A stretch of 64,000 nt of DNA, taken from NCBI RefSeq assembly GCF_002211285.1, contig NZ_LOKX01000017.1, positions 1-64,000 on the forward strand. Reading direction: 5' to 3'. The DNA is from Rhizobium sp. R635 (GTDB taxonomy: Bacteria; Pseudomonadota; Alphaproteobacteria; Rhizobiales; Rhizobiaceae). Under the pieces are notes generated by a model, which saw only the letters and a program-made list of their open reading frames with translations, was not told where the DNA came from and made no database searches. Position numbers and translations under genes: made by a program. Shown piece after piece: positions 45,019 through 55,242 of the stretch (the stretch's first letter is position 1; every line of letters begins with the position of its first letter).

Positions 45019-45044
45019 AAGGGACCGGATGAGCGCGGTCCTTT
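45019..45044 (+). terminator. hairpin with T run in the leader of the 511-aa gene
   Basis: AAGGGACCG (45019-45027) pairs with CGGTCCTTT (45036-45044, one G-T pair), loop GATGAGCG, then TATAG. It sits 42 bases before the next start codon. It may end rnd transcription or act as an attenuator for the downstream gene. Confidence 0.55.
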
Positions 45045-45086
45045 TATAGAGCCTGCTTTCATCGTCACTTTACGAAAGGGCATGCC

Positions 45087-46622
45087 ATGTTGTCTCCCGT
45101 TCGTGCAGCGTCCAATGCAAGCTTTTCGTCCCAGGGTCAGACTGCGGCGATCGCCGCGGGCGGTCTCGGCCGGTCGGTGATCGCGCCGGCGCCCGTCAAC
45201 GCGGTCGAGGCGGCTGACTTGAATTCCGCCATCGCCGGCAAGCTCAACATTCTGTTGCTTGCCGCGCGCGAGCGCATGGTCGATGCCCTGTTCGATGTCA
45301 TCGATGCGGCCGGCCGCTCGATTTCGCTGGATCGCGGCGAGGACGAGACCAATCTTGCCTTTGCCTCCCGGCTTGCCGATGCGATACGGCAGCTGCCGGC
45401 CGCCAGGATCGACGCGGTCGAGCGCCAGCTGACCGCGCAGGGCCACAGCCTGCCGCTCCGGATGATCGCCGAAGCGCTGAAGAACCCGACAGGGCCGGAA
45501 GCCGCCCGCATCGTCGCCTATCTCGAGATCGTCCGCTACAAGGATCGCGATCTCGCCGCCCGCGCCGTCATGCGCTCCTATGGCCAGAACGATGCTTCGC
45601 CGATGCGCCCCGAAGCACGTCCGGAAATACAGCTGCACGAGGGCAGCCTGCCGGCCGCCACGCGTCAGCCGGCAGAGAAGGCGCCTGCGCCAGCCGATCC
45701 GCTGATCGAGGCCGAAATGAACGCGGCTGCCGAAGAAGCAGTCGTCGCCGAAGCCGTGGAAGCCGCTGATCCGGAAACGCCGCGGCCGGAAAACCGGGCT
45801 CAGTCCGCTCCGGTAACGGTAAGGGAAGCGGCCCCGGAGAAATCCGCGACCCGGGAGATCGAAACCCGCGAAGCTCTGCCGACGGAGACGACCGCGGCCG
45901 AGGAGATGACGGAAGCGCCCGTCGCCCAGCCGCGCACGACGTCGGAAAAGCTTGATCCCGTCATTCCCAGGAACTGGGCGGGAATTGTCGCCTCGATGAC
46001 CGAAGAAGTCTCGGAGATGATCGCGACCATCATCCGCGAGCAGGATATCGAAGCCGTGGTGGAGGATGGTCCCGTCGAGGCGGCGGTGGAGATCGATGCG
46101 ATCCTCGATGAAGCCGTCATCAGCGACGCGACCGAAACCTTGACGCGGCAGCCGGCGGAGCTTGCAATGCCCGATGCGCGCCAACCCGCAGCACCTCGCC
46201 CGCCGCAGATGGATATGGACATAGCGGCTGCGGCCGCCCGCCAGCCGAAAGACATCGCCGCGCAGCCAGATCCGATGCCGATGCCCGCTCCGGCCGAGGC
46301 TCCCTACCTGCCGCTGCAGGCAAGAATGCCCGAGGGACTTCCCTATGCCCCGCTGCCCTATCAATTCGCCAAGGATATGCCGGCGAATGAGACGGCCGGC
46401 GAAACGCACCACCAGCATCAGCATCATCGTGATGATGCTCCGGAGGATGAGCAGCAGGCGCAGTCCGGCGGCGAGGATGCCGAGCCCGATGGGGAAGAGA
46501 CCGAGGCTCAGCCGGCACGCAGGACGCCAAGGATGATCGACGCCGAGCCGACGCCGCATCAGGCAAGCGCGGTCGCCGATCCTGTCTACGCGCTCTATCA
46601 GCGCATGGTCGGCTGGGAGTAG
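45087..46622 (+). CDS. hypothetical protein with disordered Ala/Glu/Pro-rich middle, 511 aa
   Basis: Not recognised. Residues about 40-170 look folded and helical (GKLNILLLAARERMVDALFD, ERQLTAQGHSLPLRMIAEAL). Residues about 180-470 are low complexity, rich in Ala, Pro and Glu, with another helical patch at about 290-350 (WAGIVASMTEEVSEMIATII). A His-rich cluster (HHQHQHHRDD) is near 450. The protein ends DPVYALYQRMVGWE, which looks like a short linear motif. There is no signal peptide. It is bounded by strong hairpins on both sides, so it is a separate transcription unit. The antisense frame is also open but is judged a shadow. Confidence 0.7.
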   Translation: MLSPVRAASNASFSSQGQTAAIAAGGLGRSVIAPAPVNAVEAADLNSAIAGKLNILLLAARERMVDALFDVIDAAGRSISLDRGEDETNLAFASRLADAIRQLPAARIDAVERQLTAQGHSLPLRMIAEALKNPTGPEAARIVAYLEIVRYKDRDLAARAVMRSYGQNDASPMRPEARPEIQLHEGSLPAATRQPAEKAPAPADPLIEAEMNAAAEEAVVAEAVEAADPETPRPENRAQSAPVTVREAAPEKSATREIETREALPTETTAAEEMTEAPVAQPRTTSEKLDPVIPRNWAGIVASMTEEVSEMIATIIREQDIEAVVEDGPVEAAVEIDAILDEAVISDATETLTRQPAELAMPDARQPAAPRPPQMDMDIAAAAARQPKDIAAQPDPMPMPAPAEAPYLPLQARMPEGLPYAPLPYQFAKDMPANETAGETHHQHQHHRDDAPEDEQQAQSGGEDAEPDGEETEAQPARRTPRMIDAEPTPHQASAVADPVYALYQRMVGWE

Positions 46623-46642
46623 CAGGTTTTATCGTCTGAAAA

Positions 46643-46678
46643 TGAAGAACCCGCCGGATTGCTCCGGCGGGTTCTTCA
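46643..46678. terminator. bidirectional terminator
   Basis: A perfect 15-bp stem (46643-46657 with 46664-46678, core ACCCGCCGG/CCGGCGGGT, loop ATTGCT) lies between the convergent 511-aa gene and rpsA. The A-rich 5' side and T-rich 3' side suit termination in both directions. Confidence 0.85.
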
Positions 46679-46699
46679 ATTCAGAGACGGTTACGAGGC

Positions 46700-48403
46700 T
46701 TATTCGCCGCCGCGGTTCTTGAGCGCTGCGCCCAGGATGTCGCCGAGCGAGGCGCCCGAGTCGGACGAACCGAACTGAGCGACGGCTTCCTTCTCTTCCG
46801 CGATCTCCAGAGCCTTGATGGACAGCATGATCTTGCGGTCCTTCTTGGAGAAGTTGGTGACGCGGGCGTCGACGACCTGGCCGACCGAGAAGCGCTCAGG
46901 ACGCTGCTCGTCGCGGTCGCGGGCGAGGTCGGCGCGACGGATGAAGGAAGTGATGTCCTCGTGGCTGACGAGCTTCACTTCGATGCCGCCGTCGTTGATG
47001 GCGATAACTTCGCACGAAACGACTGCGTTCTTGCGCAGGTCGCCGGAGGCAGCGGCTTCGCCGACAGCATCCTTGCCGAGCTGCTTGATGCCGAGCGAGA
47101 TGCGTTCCTTCTCGACATCGACGTCGAGAACGACGGCCTTGACGACGTCACCCTTGTTGTACTCCTCGATGACCTGTTCGCCCGGACGATTCCAGTCGAG
47201 GTCGGAGAGGTGCACCATGCCGTCGACATCGCCGTCGAGGCCGATGAACAGGCCGAATTCGGTCTTGTTCTTGACTTCGCCTTCGACTTCAGTGCCGGCC
47301 GGATGGCTGCGGGCGAATGCTGCCCACGGGTTTTCCAGCGTCTGCTTGAGGCCGAGCGAGATACGGCGCTTGGACGGATCGACTTCGAGAACGACGACTT
47401 CGACTTCCTGGCTCGTGGACAGGATCTTGCCGGGGTGAACGTTCTTCTTGGTCCAGGACATTTCCGAGATGTGGATCAGGCCTTCGATGCCCGGCTCCAG
47501 CTCGACGAACGCACCGTAGTCGGTGATGTTGGTGACGGTACCGGAAATCTTCTTGCCTTCCGGATACTTGGCCTGGATGCCATCCCACGGATCGGACTCG
47601 AGCTGCTTCATGCCGAGCGAGATGCGGTGGGTTTCCTGGTTGATGCGGATGATCTGAACCTTGACCTGCTGGCCGATGTTCAGGATTTCCGACGGATGGT
47701 TCACACGGCGCCATGCCATGTCGGTGACGTGCAGCAGGCCGTCGATGCCGCCGAGGTCGACGAACGCACCGTAATCGGTGATGTTCTTGACGACGCCGTC
47801 GACAACCTGGCCTTCTTCGAGGTTCTGAACGATTTCAGAACGCTGCTCGGCACGGGATTCTTCCAGAACCGTACGGCGCGAAACCACGATGTTGCCGCGG
47901 CGCTTGTCCATCTTGAGGATTTCGAAGGGCTGCGGGTTGTGCATCAGCGGAGTGACGTCGCGGATCGGGCGGATGTCGACCTGCGAACGCGGCAGGAAGG
48001 CGATCGCACCGTCGAGGTCGACCGTGAAGCCGCCCTTGACCTGGTTGAAGATCACGCCTTCGACGCGCTCGCCGGCTTCGAACTTGGCTTCGAGCTTGAT
48101 CCAGCTTTCTTCGCGGCGAGCCTTCTCGCGCGACAGAACGGCTTCACCAAGCGCGTTTTCGATGCGCTCGACATAGACTTCGACTTCGTCGCCGACCTTC
48201 AGCGAACCGTCCTTGGCGCGTGCGCCGAATTCCTTGAGCGCGATGCGGCCTTCGACCTTCAGGCCGACGTCGACAACGGCGACATCCTTTTCGATGCCCG
48301 TGACGATACCCTTGGTGACATAGCCTTCAGCCAGATCGTTCTTGGCAAAGGACTCTTCGAGAAGGGCCGCGAAATCCTCGCGAGAGGGAGTTGCTACTGA
48401 CAT
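46700..48403 (-). CDS. rpsA: 30S ribosomal protein S1, 567 aa
   Basis: Six S1 RNA-binding domains in tandem, for example GYVTKGIVTGIEKDVAVVDV, VKNITDYGAFVDLGGIDGLL, VTNITDYGAFVELEPGIEGL and VKNKTEFGLFIGLDGDVDGM. Length matches alphaproteobacterial S1. It unfolds and docks mRNA on the 30S subunit. The start at 48403 (MSVATPSREDF) follows CAGGAG; the 13 extra upstream codons are not needed. cmk lies upstream on the same strand, the usual cmk-rpsA order. Confidence 0.97.
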   Translation of the reverse strand: MSVATPSREDFAALLEESFAKNDLAEGYVTKGIVTGIEKDVAVVDVGLKVEGRIALKEFGARAKDGSLKVGDEVEVYVERIENALGEAVLSREKARREESWIKLEAKFEAGERVEGVIFNQVKGGFTVDLDGAIAFLPRSQVDIRPIRDVTPLMHNPQPFEILKMDKRRGNIVVSRRTVLEESRAEQRSEIVQNLEEGQVVDGVVKNITDYGAFVDLGGIDGLLHVTDMAWRRVNHPSEILNIGQQVKVQIIRINQETHRISLGMKQLESDPWDGIQAKYPEGKKISGTVTNITDYGAFVELEPGIEGLIHISEMSWTKKNVHPGKILSTSQEVEVVVLEVDPSKRRISLGLKQTLENPWAAFARSHPAGTEVEGEVKNKTEFGLFIGLDGDVDGMVHLSDLDWNRPGEQVIEEYNKGDVVKAVVLDVDVEKERISLGIKQLGKDAVGEAAASGDLRKNAVVSCEVIAINDGGIEVKLVSHEDITSFIRRADLARDRDEQRPERFSVGQVVDARVTNFSKKDRKIMLSIKALEIAEEKEAVAQFGSSDSGASLGDILGAALKNRGGE

Positions 48404-48417
48404 AAAATCTCCTGCGT

Positions 48418-48439
48418 GGCCTTCGATAGCTTCAAGGCC
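48418..48439 (-). promoter_or_regulatory. rpsA leader hairpin
   Basis: GGCCTT (48418-48423) pairs with AAGGCC (48434-48439) immediately upstream of the rpsA ribosome-binding site. S1 represses its own translation through leader structure in E. coli; a similar role here is only an inference. Confidence 0.35.
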
Positions 48440-48579
48440 CACGTATGCGCCGGTTGGTTCGTGTTGAATGGGCCTGAACCCAGTCCGCCCTCTTTCACGA
48501 AGGCAATCCGGCGCTTGGACGGAATTTCAGGCTTGCTTTGCATGAGCGTCCCGCGCACGAAGCGCGGAAAACCGCTTAT

Positions 48580-49227
48580 TTAGGCATTTCGGCTCAAGGC
48601 GGCGTCGATGATCGACTTAGCGGCTTGAAACGCGGCCTCTATACTCATTTCCGACGTATCAAGCAAGTGCGCATCATCGGCTGGTTTCAAAGGGCTGTCG
48701 GCCCGCCCCATGTCCCGTTCGTCGCGTCGCTTGACGTCTTCGAAGATCGCATCGAAATCCGCCGTCCCCCCCTTGCCGAGGATCTCGTCGTAGCGGCGTC
48801 TGGCACGCACCTCCGGCGACGCCGTCACATAGAGCTTCACCGGCGCATCGGGGCAGACGACCGTGCCGATATCGCGTCCGTCGAGCACCGTTCCCGGCGT
48901 CTTTGCCGCAAAACGGCGCTGCGCTTCGACCAGCGCCCGGCGCACCGGCGGCATCACCGCGATCTTCGAGGCGGCTTCGCCGATCTCGTGCTTGGACAGC
49001 ATATCGCGATCCAGCCCCGCCAATTCAACCTCCCGCGCGATCTTTTCCGCCACAGCCTCGTCGTCGAACGGCAGGCCGGCATCGAGCAGCGCCTTGGCCG
49101 TGGCGCGATAGGTCAGGCCGGTATCGAGATGATGGAAGCCGTACTGCTCGGCGATGCGGCGCGACAGCGTGCCCTTGCCGGCGGCTGCCGGCCCGTCGAT
49201 GGCGATGGTGAAAGTCTTCAGTGTCAT
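48580..49227 (-). CDS. cmk: (d)CMP kinase, 215 aa
   Basis: Phosphorylates CMP and dCMP. P-loop [11 protein letters not shown] at residues 10-20, then [34 protein letters not shown] and [20 protein letters not shown] with the LID-region Arg residues, and the C-terminal [11 protein letters not shown]. The start at 49227 gives the normal N-terminus; the frame remains open upstream through a short aroA-like remnant (49290-49228), which could add 21 residues in frame if its ATG were used. Confidence 0.95.
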   Translation of the reverse strand: MTLKTFTIAIDGPAAAGKGTLSRRIAEQYGFHHLDTGLTYRATAKALLDAGLPFDDEAVAEKIAREVELAGLDRDMLSKHEIGEAASKIAVMPPVRRALVEAQRRFAAKTPGTVLDGRDIGTVVCPDAPVKLYVTASPEVRARRRYDEILGKGGTADFDAIFEDVKRRDERDMGRADSPLKPADDAHLLDTSEMSIEAAFQAAKSIIDAALSRNA

Positions 49228-49290
49228 GCGATCAATCCCTGCGGCGGCTGGTCCGGGCGGTGGCGGCTTGGGCCGGGAACCGAGCGACAT
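49228..49290 (-). pseudogene. aroA: possible remnant of aroA 5' end
   Basis: In related Rhizobium genomes aroA (EPSP synthase) usually precedes cmk. Here the 63 bases before cmk begin ATG and read MSLGSRPKP; allowing a one-base loss, the DNA then encodes ATAR, giving a peptide close to my memory of rhizobial AroA N-termini (MSHG..RPATAR). The shifted frame continues TSRRRD then stop, just before cmk. The remaining 1.3 kb of aroA is absent. The 277 bases from 49291 to 49567 form the divergent promoter region with the TIGR02300 gene and contain no gene. Confidence 0.4.
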
Positions 49291-49567
49291 TCCAGCAATC
49301 CTCTGTAAATGCGGCGCATTTCCCGGCAACCGTGACCTGGTCGGCGGCAATCTCGGCGCGGATTCTACCGCTGCCTCGGCTCGTTAACATGAACGTGTCG
49401 GCCGGTCATCCGCCGGCATGTGAAAAACCAGCGGCGCCGATCATAAAGTTTGGCTTTGACATGGGAAGCCGCAGCGATTAAGGGGACCGGCTTATAAATT
49501 CCGATGGAAAGCCGGCTTGAACGGCATTTGCCGAATCTTGGGTTCGGCCATTCTCACGAGGCTTATA

Positions 49568-49948
49568 GTGGCGAAAGCGGAACTTGGAACCAAGCGTACC
49601 GATCCGGAAACCGGCAAGAAATTCTACGATCTGAACCGGGATCCGATCGTCTCCCCTTATACCGGCAAGTCCTATCCTCTCTCCTTCTTCGAGGAAACCT
49701 CGGCGATCGCCGACGTTGCCGAGGAAGACGAGGTTGCGGAAGTCGATACCGAAAACACGGAAGTCGAACTGGTTTCGCTCGAGGACGCCGAGGACGGCGC
49801 GAGCGGCGACGACATCCCCGACATGGGCGATGACGACGTCGAAATCGAAGGCGATGACGACGACACCTTCCTCGAGGCCGACGAAGACGACGATGACGAC
49901 GACATGAGCGACATCATCGGCGTGACCGGCGACGAAGACGAAGTCTGA
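49568..49948 (+). CDS. TIGR02300 family protein, 126 aa
   Basis: The N-terminus AKAELGTKRTDPETGKKFYDL and PIVSPYTGKSYP match the TIGR02300 family of Alphaproteobacteria (zinc-ribbon-like start without the cysteines), followed by a very acidic Asp/Glu-rich tail (about residues 50-126). GTG at 49568 is the probable start, with GAGG six bases upstream; the longer reading from 49517 lacks support. Function unknown. It is divergent from cmk and followed by tRNA-Ala. Confidence 0.88.
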   Translation: MAKAELGTKRTDPETGKKFYDLNRDPIVSPYTGKSYPLSFFEETSAIADVAEEDEVAEVDTENTEVELVSLEDAEDGASGDDIPDMGDDDVEIEGDDDDTFLEADEDDDDDDMSDIIGVTGDEDEV

Positions 49949-50097
49949 CGGCTGCATTTCGGCCCGGACGATAAAAATTATCCCGGGCCGATTTTTTAGG
50001 CTTGCCATCTGCGAAAACCGCAAGTAATAAGCCGCCACTCCAGAGGAAACGCCCTCCGGAATATCCCAGGACCGGCCCACGCCGGACCACCCTTGAT

Positions 50098-50173
<76 letters not shown>

Positions 50174-50737
50174 AATTTCCCGATATTCAAAGTTATGCAA
50201 TAAATACAAATCGTTGCGTTCGCCATTCTCACTTTCGAGTGCCCAAGAAAGTACCCATAACGTGCACCCAGAGGGTTTCGGTACCAACTGCCAAACGCCG
50301 GTCACTGTACGCGCTAAGCCATCCGACACACTAAAAGCGACCGTTCGTGAACATCGCATCATCCCGAATAAATACCCAAAGTGTGATTCTATGGATGTGG
50401 TGCCGTTGAGTTGCAGCTTTGAAGCTCAATGAGGCCCCGCGCCGACACAATTTCCTAAAAGCTCCACAGAGCACTTCACACCCCCAATTGCCATAAAGAC
50501 CTCAAGAGGCTTTTGGTTGATTAGGAGCGCTAATCTATAGGCTACCAGCCGCCACAGGAATGGCAGGGTCTCTTCGGAGGTGACAAAATTTCGGGCAGAG
50601 CGCATCTTGCAGCGACCGCCGCCTTCCTCCGTTTCGAGTGGTGATGTCCTTCCAGAGGTGAAGTCGAGGCCGCGCAGCGGTCTTTGGTGTGCAGACAAGG
50701 AGGCAGCCATCCGGCCCATTCCCCCCCCCCCTGAAAT

Positions 50738-50752
50738 GTTCTTATTATGTTC
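50738..50752. promoter_or_regulatory. GTTC-N7-GTTC direct repeat, LexA-box-like
   Basis: GTTCTTATTATGTTC matches the alphaproteobacterial LexA (SOS) box consensus of two GTTC half-sites seven bases apart. An exact match is expected about twice by chance in 64 kb on both strands, and no clear gene follows on either side, so this may be coincidental or a relic of a phage promoter. Confidence 0.3.
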
Positions 50753-51079
50753 CCATTTGGAAGGAATCAAGATCTCGAATGCAAGCATCGCTCAAGATGC
50801 CAAATGATTCGATCTCAATCTTTTCAAGCACTTGGAATCGTAGGCTTTTATTCGGCAAGCACCATTTCAGGTGCCGCGCGGCAGCTGATCCGAGGACAAA
50901 AACAGCTTGCTAAATTGACCTATATGTGCCTATGCCGAATCTGTAGGCTGTAACTAATTGAAAAGAAAGATATATTTTATCCTATGACCCGATGCAAATT
51001 AAAGTTAACAAACTCGCTTCTTGTCAAGGGGCATAGAAAGTAGTAAGAAAATGCTGTTCCGAGGGATACCTTGCGAACA

Positions 51080-51105
51080 AAAAAGGCCCCGCCTAAGCGG
51101 AGCCA
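51080..51105 (-). terminator. strong Rho-independent terminator (minus strand)
   Basis: On the minus strand GGCTCCGC, loop TTAG and GCGGGGCC are followed by TTTTTTGTTCG. This is one of the clearest terminators in the window and lies about 50 bases after the small gene at 51153-51263, so that transcription unit is probably real. Confidence 0.8.
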
Positions 51106-51152
51106 ATTGGGGTGAATATCCGTTCTGGGTTCTAATGGCTCTGACTGCGCGC

Positions 51153-51263
51153 CTAACGCGGCCAGCGCCTGCAGTGTGAAGCAACATGCTCCCACTGCCC
51201 CAGGCGGAACCGCCAGTAGTTCCTTACGGACACTGGCCGGTGTAGGGGACATGCGATGCGCAT
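51153..51263 (-). CDS. small basic protein, phage-like, 36 aa
   Basis: The frame begins ATG with GGAAGGAGG five bases upstream, one of the strongest ribosome-binding sites seen here, and is followed by a strong terminator. The peptide is MRIACPLHRPVSV, then RNYWRFRLGQWEHVASH, CRRWPR, rich in Arg, Trp and His. Small YWRFRxGxWE-type peptides occur in my memory of rhizobial prophage and phage genomes, but I cannot confirm the family. An in-frame ATG further upstream at 51362 lacks a ribosome-binding site. Confidence 0.5.
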   Translation of the reverse strand: MRIACPLHRPVSVRNYWRFRLGQWEHVASHCRRWPR

Positions 51264-51731
51264 AGCATCCTCCTTCCCGTAAGAAAGCGGATAGGCCAGC
51301 TCGCCTCTTCGACAGGTGCTCCGCCGAAGCTCAACGCCTCCCAAGGTACTTGCGTATAGCAAAGCTCCGGAAGAGTTGTCCCGACTCTTTATTAGATCAA
51401 ATTTGACGATTCTGCAAGGCGCCCCCTATGGATGTCGCGCTATTCGCTCATACGGGACCGCTGGCGGCGGTTTCGAGATGGAAATGGCGTTGACTCCGTG
51501 CGGACGAGAATCCGCGCCTATGGCCATTTATTTTAATTTTTAGGCCGGTCCATTTGTGCTGTACTCGACATACGTGGGGTGATTGTGGGAGCGCTTTGGC
51601 AAACTTCAATAGATTTATGGGTCGCGCACCTCAGAGGTCACCTACGTGCCAGACCGCGCGATTCCCTCGGTACCCCTTGATGGGCATTTCCGCTGCGAAA
51701 TGCCGCTTCGGCCGCACCTGAGATCAGCGCA
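51264..51731. other. intergenic accessory stretch
   Basis: About 470 bases between the small minus-strand gene and the 238-aa gene. It must carry the promoters of both. I see no convincing gene or repeat in it. Confidence 0.4.
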
Positions 51732-52448
51732 ATGGCATTGGTAGGTTGCGGATCATGGACTCCCATGGCTAATCTTGATTGTGCCGAGAGAGGGGTAACG
51801 AACACCATGACGGACGAAGCCAGCGGTCAACTTATCAGCTATGGAGCAGCTTTCGCTGGCGATCTCATTTCGCTGCTAGTGCCCGGAGGAGGTCTCTTTA
51901 GCAAGCTAGCTGATGGATACGTGGCAAAGCGTCGACAAGAGGCAATCGAGGTATGTCTTGAGGAGTTGTCTCGCGGAAAGGAGGAATACGTCGAGGCAGA
52001 TATGGAGCCTTTCGTCGTCATATTGCTACGCTACTCGAAAGCCGTGGCCGATGGCGCAAGCATGAAAAATCTTCGGATACTTGCCCAGATTATTGCTGGT
52101 CTGAAAAAGAACAAGGCATTGAGCGGCGACTTATTCCAGAGGTGGGCTGGCATTCTTGAGCATATGACCCGCGACGAACTTATGCTAATCGGCCAAGGGA
52201 TAATCATAGAGCAGACATCTGGGTCAAATGTTCAGGACCTTAATAAGGACTTCTGGAATCTGATAACAGAGAAGATGATTACCGGGGGGTACAGCAAAGA
52301 GGAACTTTCTGCGCTAGGAGCTTCCGTGAGCAGATACGGACTACTGGTACCCGTCAGTGCATGGGACGGCATCCTCTACGTCCCGAGCCCGTGGCTCGCA
52401 GATCTTGCTCGTTTGGTTGACCCCACGACAATGACGAACGTGGATTAG
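51732..52448 (+). CDS. hypothetical protein with glycine-rich N-terminal hydrophobic segment, up to 238 aa
   Basis: Not recognised. After residue 26 (MTDEASGQ) comes SYGAAFAGDLISLLVPGGGL, an amphipathic Gly-rich hydrophobic stretch, then a charged helix (VAKRRQEAIEVCLEELSRGK). The middle has LRILAQIIAGLKKNKALSGD and ILEHMTRDELMLIGQGIII, and the C-terminus reads as an ordered beta/loop region (YGLLVPVSAWDGILYVPSPW). Start uncertain: ATGs at 51732, 51765 and 51807 all lack a good ribosome-binding site, and 51807 gives a compact 213-aa protein. Codon use is less GC-biased than neighbours, which suggests acquisition by transfer. Confidence 0.6.
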   Translation: MALVGCGSWTPMANLDCAERGVTNTMTDEASGQLISYGAAFAGDLISLLVPGGGLFSKLADGYVAKRRQEAIEVCLEELSRGKEEYVEADMEPFVVILLRYSKAVADGASMKNLRILAQIIAGLKKNKALSGDLFQRWAGILEHMTRDELMLIGQGIIIEQTSGSNVQDLNKDFWNLITEKMITGGYSKEELSALGASVSRYGLLVPVSAWDGILYVPSPWLADLARLVDPTTMTNVD

Positions 52449-52649
52449 TTCGCGGGCATTAATCTCAATAGGGCAAGCTTTTGTGAGCACTCGCGCGGCT
52501 CTCTTTAAACAGCTCCACATAAGTGCCCCTGAATTTCGAGGTTGTTGGTCGCAATCTGTGTGAGACCCTGGGGGTACCTATGGCTGGTCACACTACACCA
52601 GGCCCCTTCACGTACTAGCGCCAAAGGCGCAATCTGTTTAACGTCACCA

Positions 52650-52675
52650 CCTGTCCGAGCGCCATGCCGGACAGG
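52650..52675. promoter_or_regulatory. inverted repeat upstream of the esterase gene
   Basis: CCTGTCCG (52650-52657) and CGGACAGG (52668-52675) are perfect 8-bp arms ten bases apart, about 60 bases before the esterase start codon. It could be an operator or the end hairpin of an unseen transcript; no T run follows. Confidence 0.4.
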
Positions 52676-52709
52676 CCGCAGGCCTATCTTCCATGGACCA
52701 AGCAATTGA

Positions 52710-53891
<1,182 letters not shown>

Positions 53892-53972
53892 AGGGGCTCG
53901 CTCGGCGCAACCTCAGGAGTGGCATGAAACAGGCGCGTCGCAGGAATCACGTTCGTTGCGACGCGCTGGAAT

Positions 53973-55004
53973 TCATGCCGTCGCGCCAAAGCTCACGGCA
54001 GCCCGCAGACGCGTATCTCTGGGGCTTTCCCCAAAAGCGCTGCGGTAGATCGCTGAAAACCGACCCGGATGAAAGAAGCCCCAGGTCGTACAGATGTCAC
54101 GCAGGGTTTGCTGGTTCAGGGGATCGCGCAGCTGGTCGTGAACGGCTTTCAGCCGGATCGTGCGCAGGTAGGCGCCTGGCGAGGTTCCCCGGAAGGTCTT
54201 GAAGCCGGTTTGCAGCGCGCGCAGTGAAATTCCGACGTCGTCGGCCACCATCGACATGGTGAAAGGCTCGGCGATGTTGGCGTGCATGTAATCGATCGCG
54301 CGTCGGACATGCCATGGGGCAACCGCGGATACTTTCTTCCTCTCGAAATGACCGGAAAGACGGTGCTGGGCGAAGCGGATCACCAGATCGGCCAGCGCCT
54401 CGCTCATCGTCGACAAGGCAAGCGGGGAGGAAAGGAGCGGCCCGCCATTGCGCATGCCCTGTATGATCGTCTGCGTCAGGTTGCCGATGAGCCGGCCTGC
54501 CGGGGTTGTGAGGTCCACGACGGGCTCGAGGTCGAGCGATTCGAGGGTCGGCGTTTCCAGGAGCGAAAACAGCGTCCGCCTCATCACCTTCCAATCCAGG
54601 AAAAGCACGTCCGAGCAATGCGGACCATGGACCACCCGATCGTCGGCCTCATGATTGTTGGCCATGAGAAGCCGCCCCGGTCCGCCGTTGACGCTCTTCT
54701 TGCCAACGGTCAGTTCAATGGATCCCGCGTGGGGAATGAAAAATGCAAGATGCTGCGGGCTCTCGTCGAGCGTCCGGATTTTCCAGGATGTCGGATAGAC
54801 CGAGTGAAGCGATGTCAGCGGCCCGCCGGCTCTCAAGTCCCCCGCCCAGTTGAAGGCTCGCTCGTCACCCAGCGGCTTCGCACCGAAGACTCCGTAACTC
54901 GACGTGAAGGCCTGCACCATCGATTCGAAGTCGCTGCCTTCATGGGTCGGCACGAAGCCGTAGTCACGCTCGCGCCGCGAACTATCAGATCTTAACCATA
55001 CCAT
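53973..55004 (-). CDS. AraC-family transcriptional regulator, 343 aa
   Basis: The C-terminal double HTH (about 235-335) reads HVRRAIDYMHANIAEPFTMS, DDVGISLRALQTGFKTFRG, SPGAYLRTIRLKAVHDQL and TWGFFHPGRFSAIYRSAFGE, typical for AraC/XylS with a recognisable AraC-binding-like N-domain (about 60-220). It lies convergent with the esterase gene and divergent from the ROK regulator gene. No target site could be identified. Confidence 0.9.
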   Translation of the reverse strand: MVWLRSDSSRRERDYGFVPTHEGSDFESMVQAFTSSYGVFGAKPLGDERAFNWAGDLRAGGPLTSLHSVYPTSWKIRTLDESPQHLAFFIPHAGSIELTVGKKSVNGGPGRLLMANNHEADDRVVHGPHCSDVLFLDWKVMRRTLFSLLETPTLESLDLEPVVDLTTPAGRLIGNLTQTIIQGMRNGGPLLSSPLALSTMSEALADLVIRFAQHRLSGHFERKKVSAVAPWHVRRAIDYMHANIAEPFTMSMVADDVGISLRALQTGFKTFRGTSPGAYLRTIRLKAVHDQLRDPLNQQTLRDICTTWGFFHPGRFSAIYRSAFGESPRDTRLRAAVSFGATA

Positions 55005-55242
55005 ACAGCTCGGCTCTTTCCGTTTTCCACAACCCGCCGGTCCAAACGCCCTCTTCTATCTCGGGCGGCATGGTTATATCCTTCCCTTCCAACGCTCAGA
55101 ATCAGTCTCCCTTTCTCTTCCCCAAATGCTCATCCCGGCTGGCTCGGCCAATCTTGATGCGACAGGCAGGACCTCGGTTTGGCAGAAGCAAAGCACTTCC
55201 GACGAGTTTCACACCCCCAGTGTAAATCAAAATGATCCGAAA

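Larger units (their letters stand above)
50174..51152. other. gene-poor stretch after tRNA-Ala
   Basis: About 980 bases without a gene I can support. Composition is more AT-rich and codon use in the small open frames is unlike the neighbours. It contains an 11-base C run (50721-50731) and a GTTC-N7-GTTC motif (50738-50752). Short open frames such as 50426-50788 (minus) have no ribosome-binding site and no recognisable product. It looks like an eroded accessory insertion. Confidence 0.5.

Noticed and set aside
44961..46559. 532-codon minus-strand frame
   Set aside because: It opposes the 511-aa gene, which has terminators and an N-terminal pattern consistent with a real protein; the antisense product is Arg/Gly-rich shadow sequence.
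46961..48400. 479-codon plus-strand frame
   Set aside because: It is antisense to rpsA, whose six S1 domains are unmistakable.
50426..50788. 120-codon minus-strand frame in the gene-poor interval
   Set aside because: It lacks a ribosome-binding site and recognisable similarity and runs through an 11-base homopolymer.
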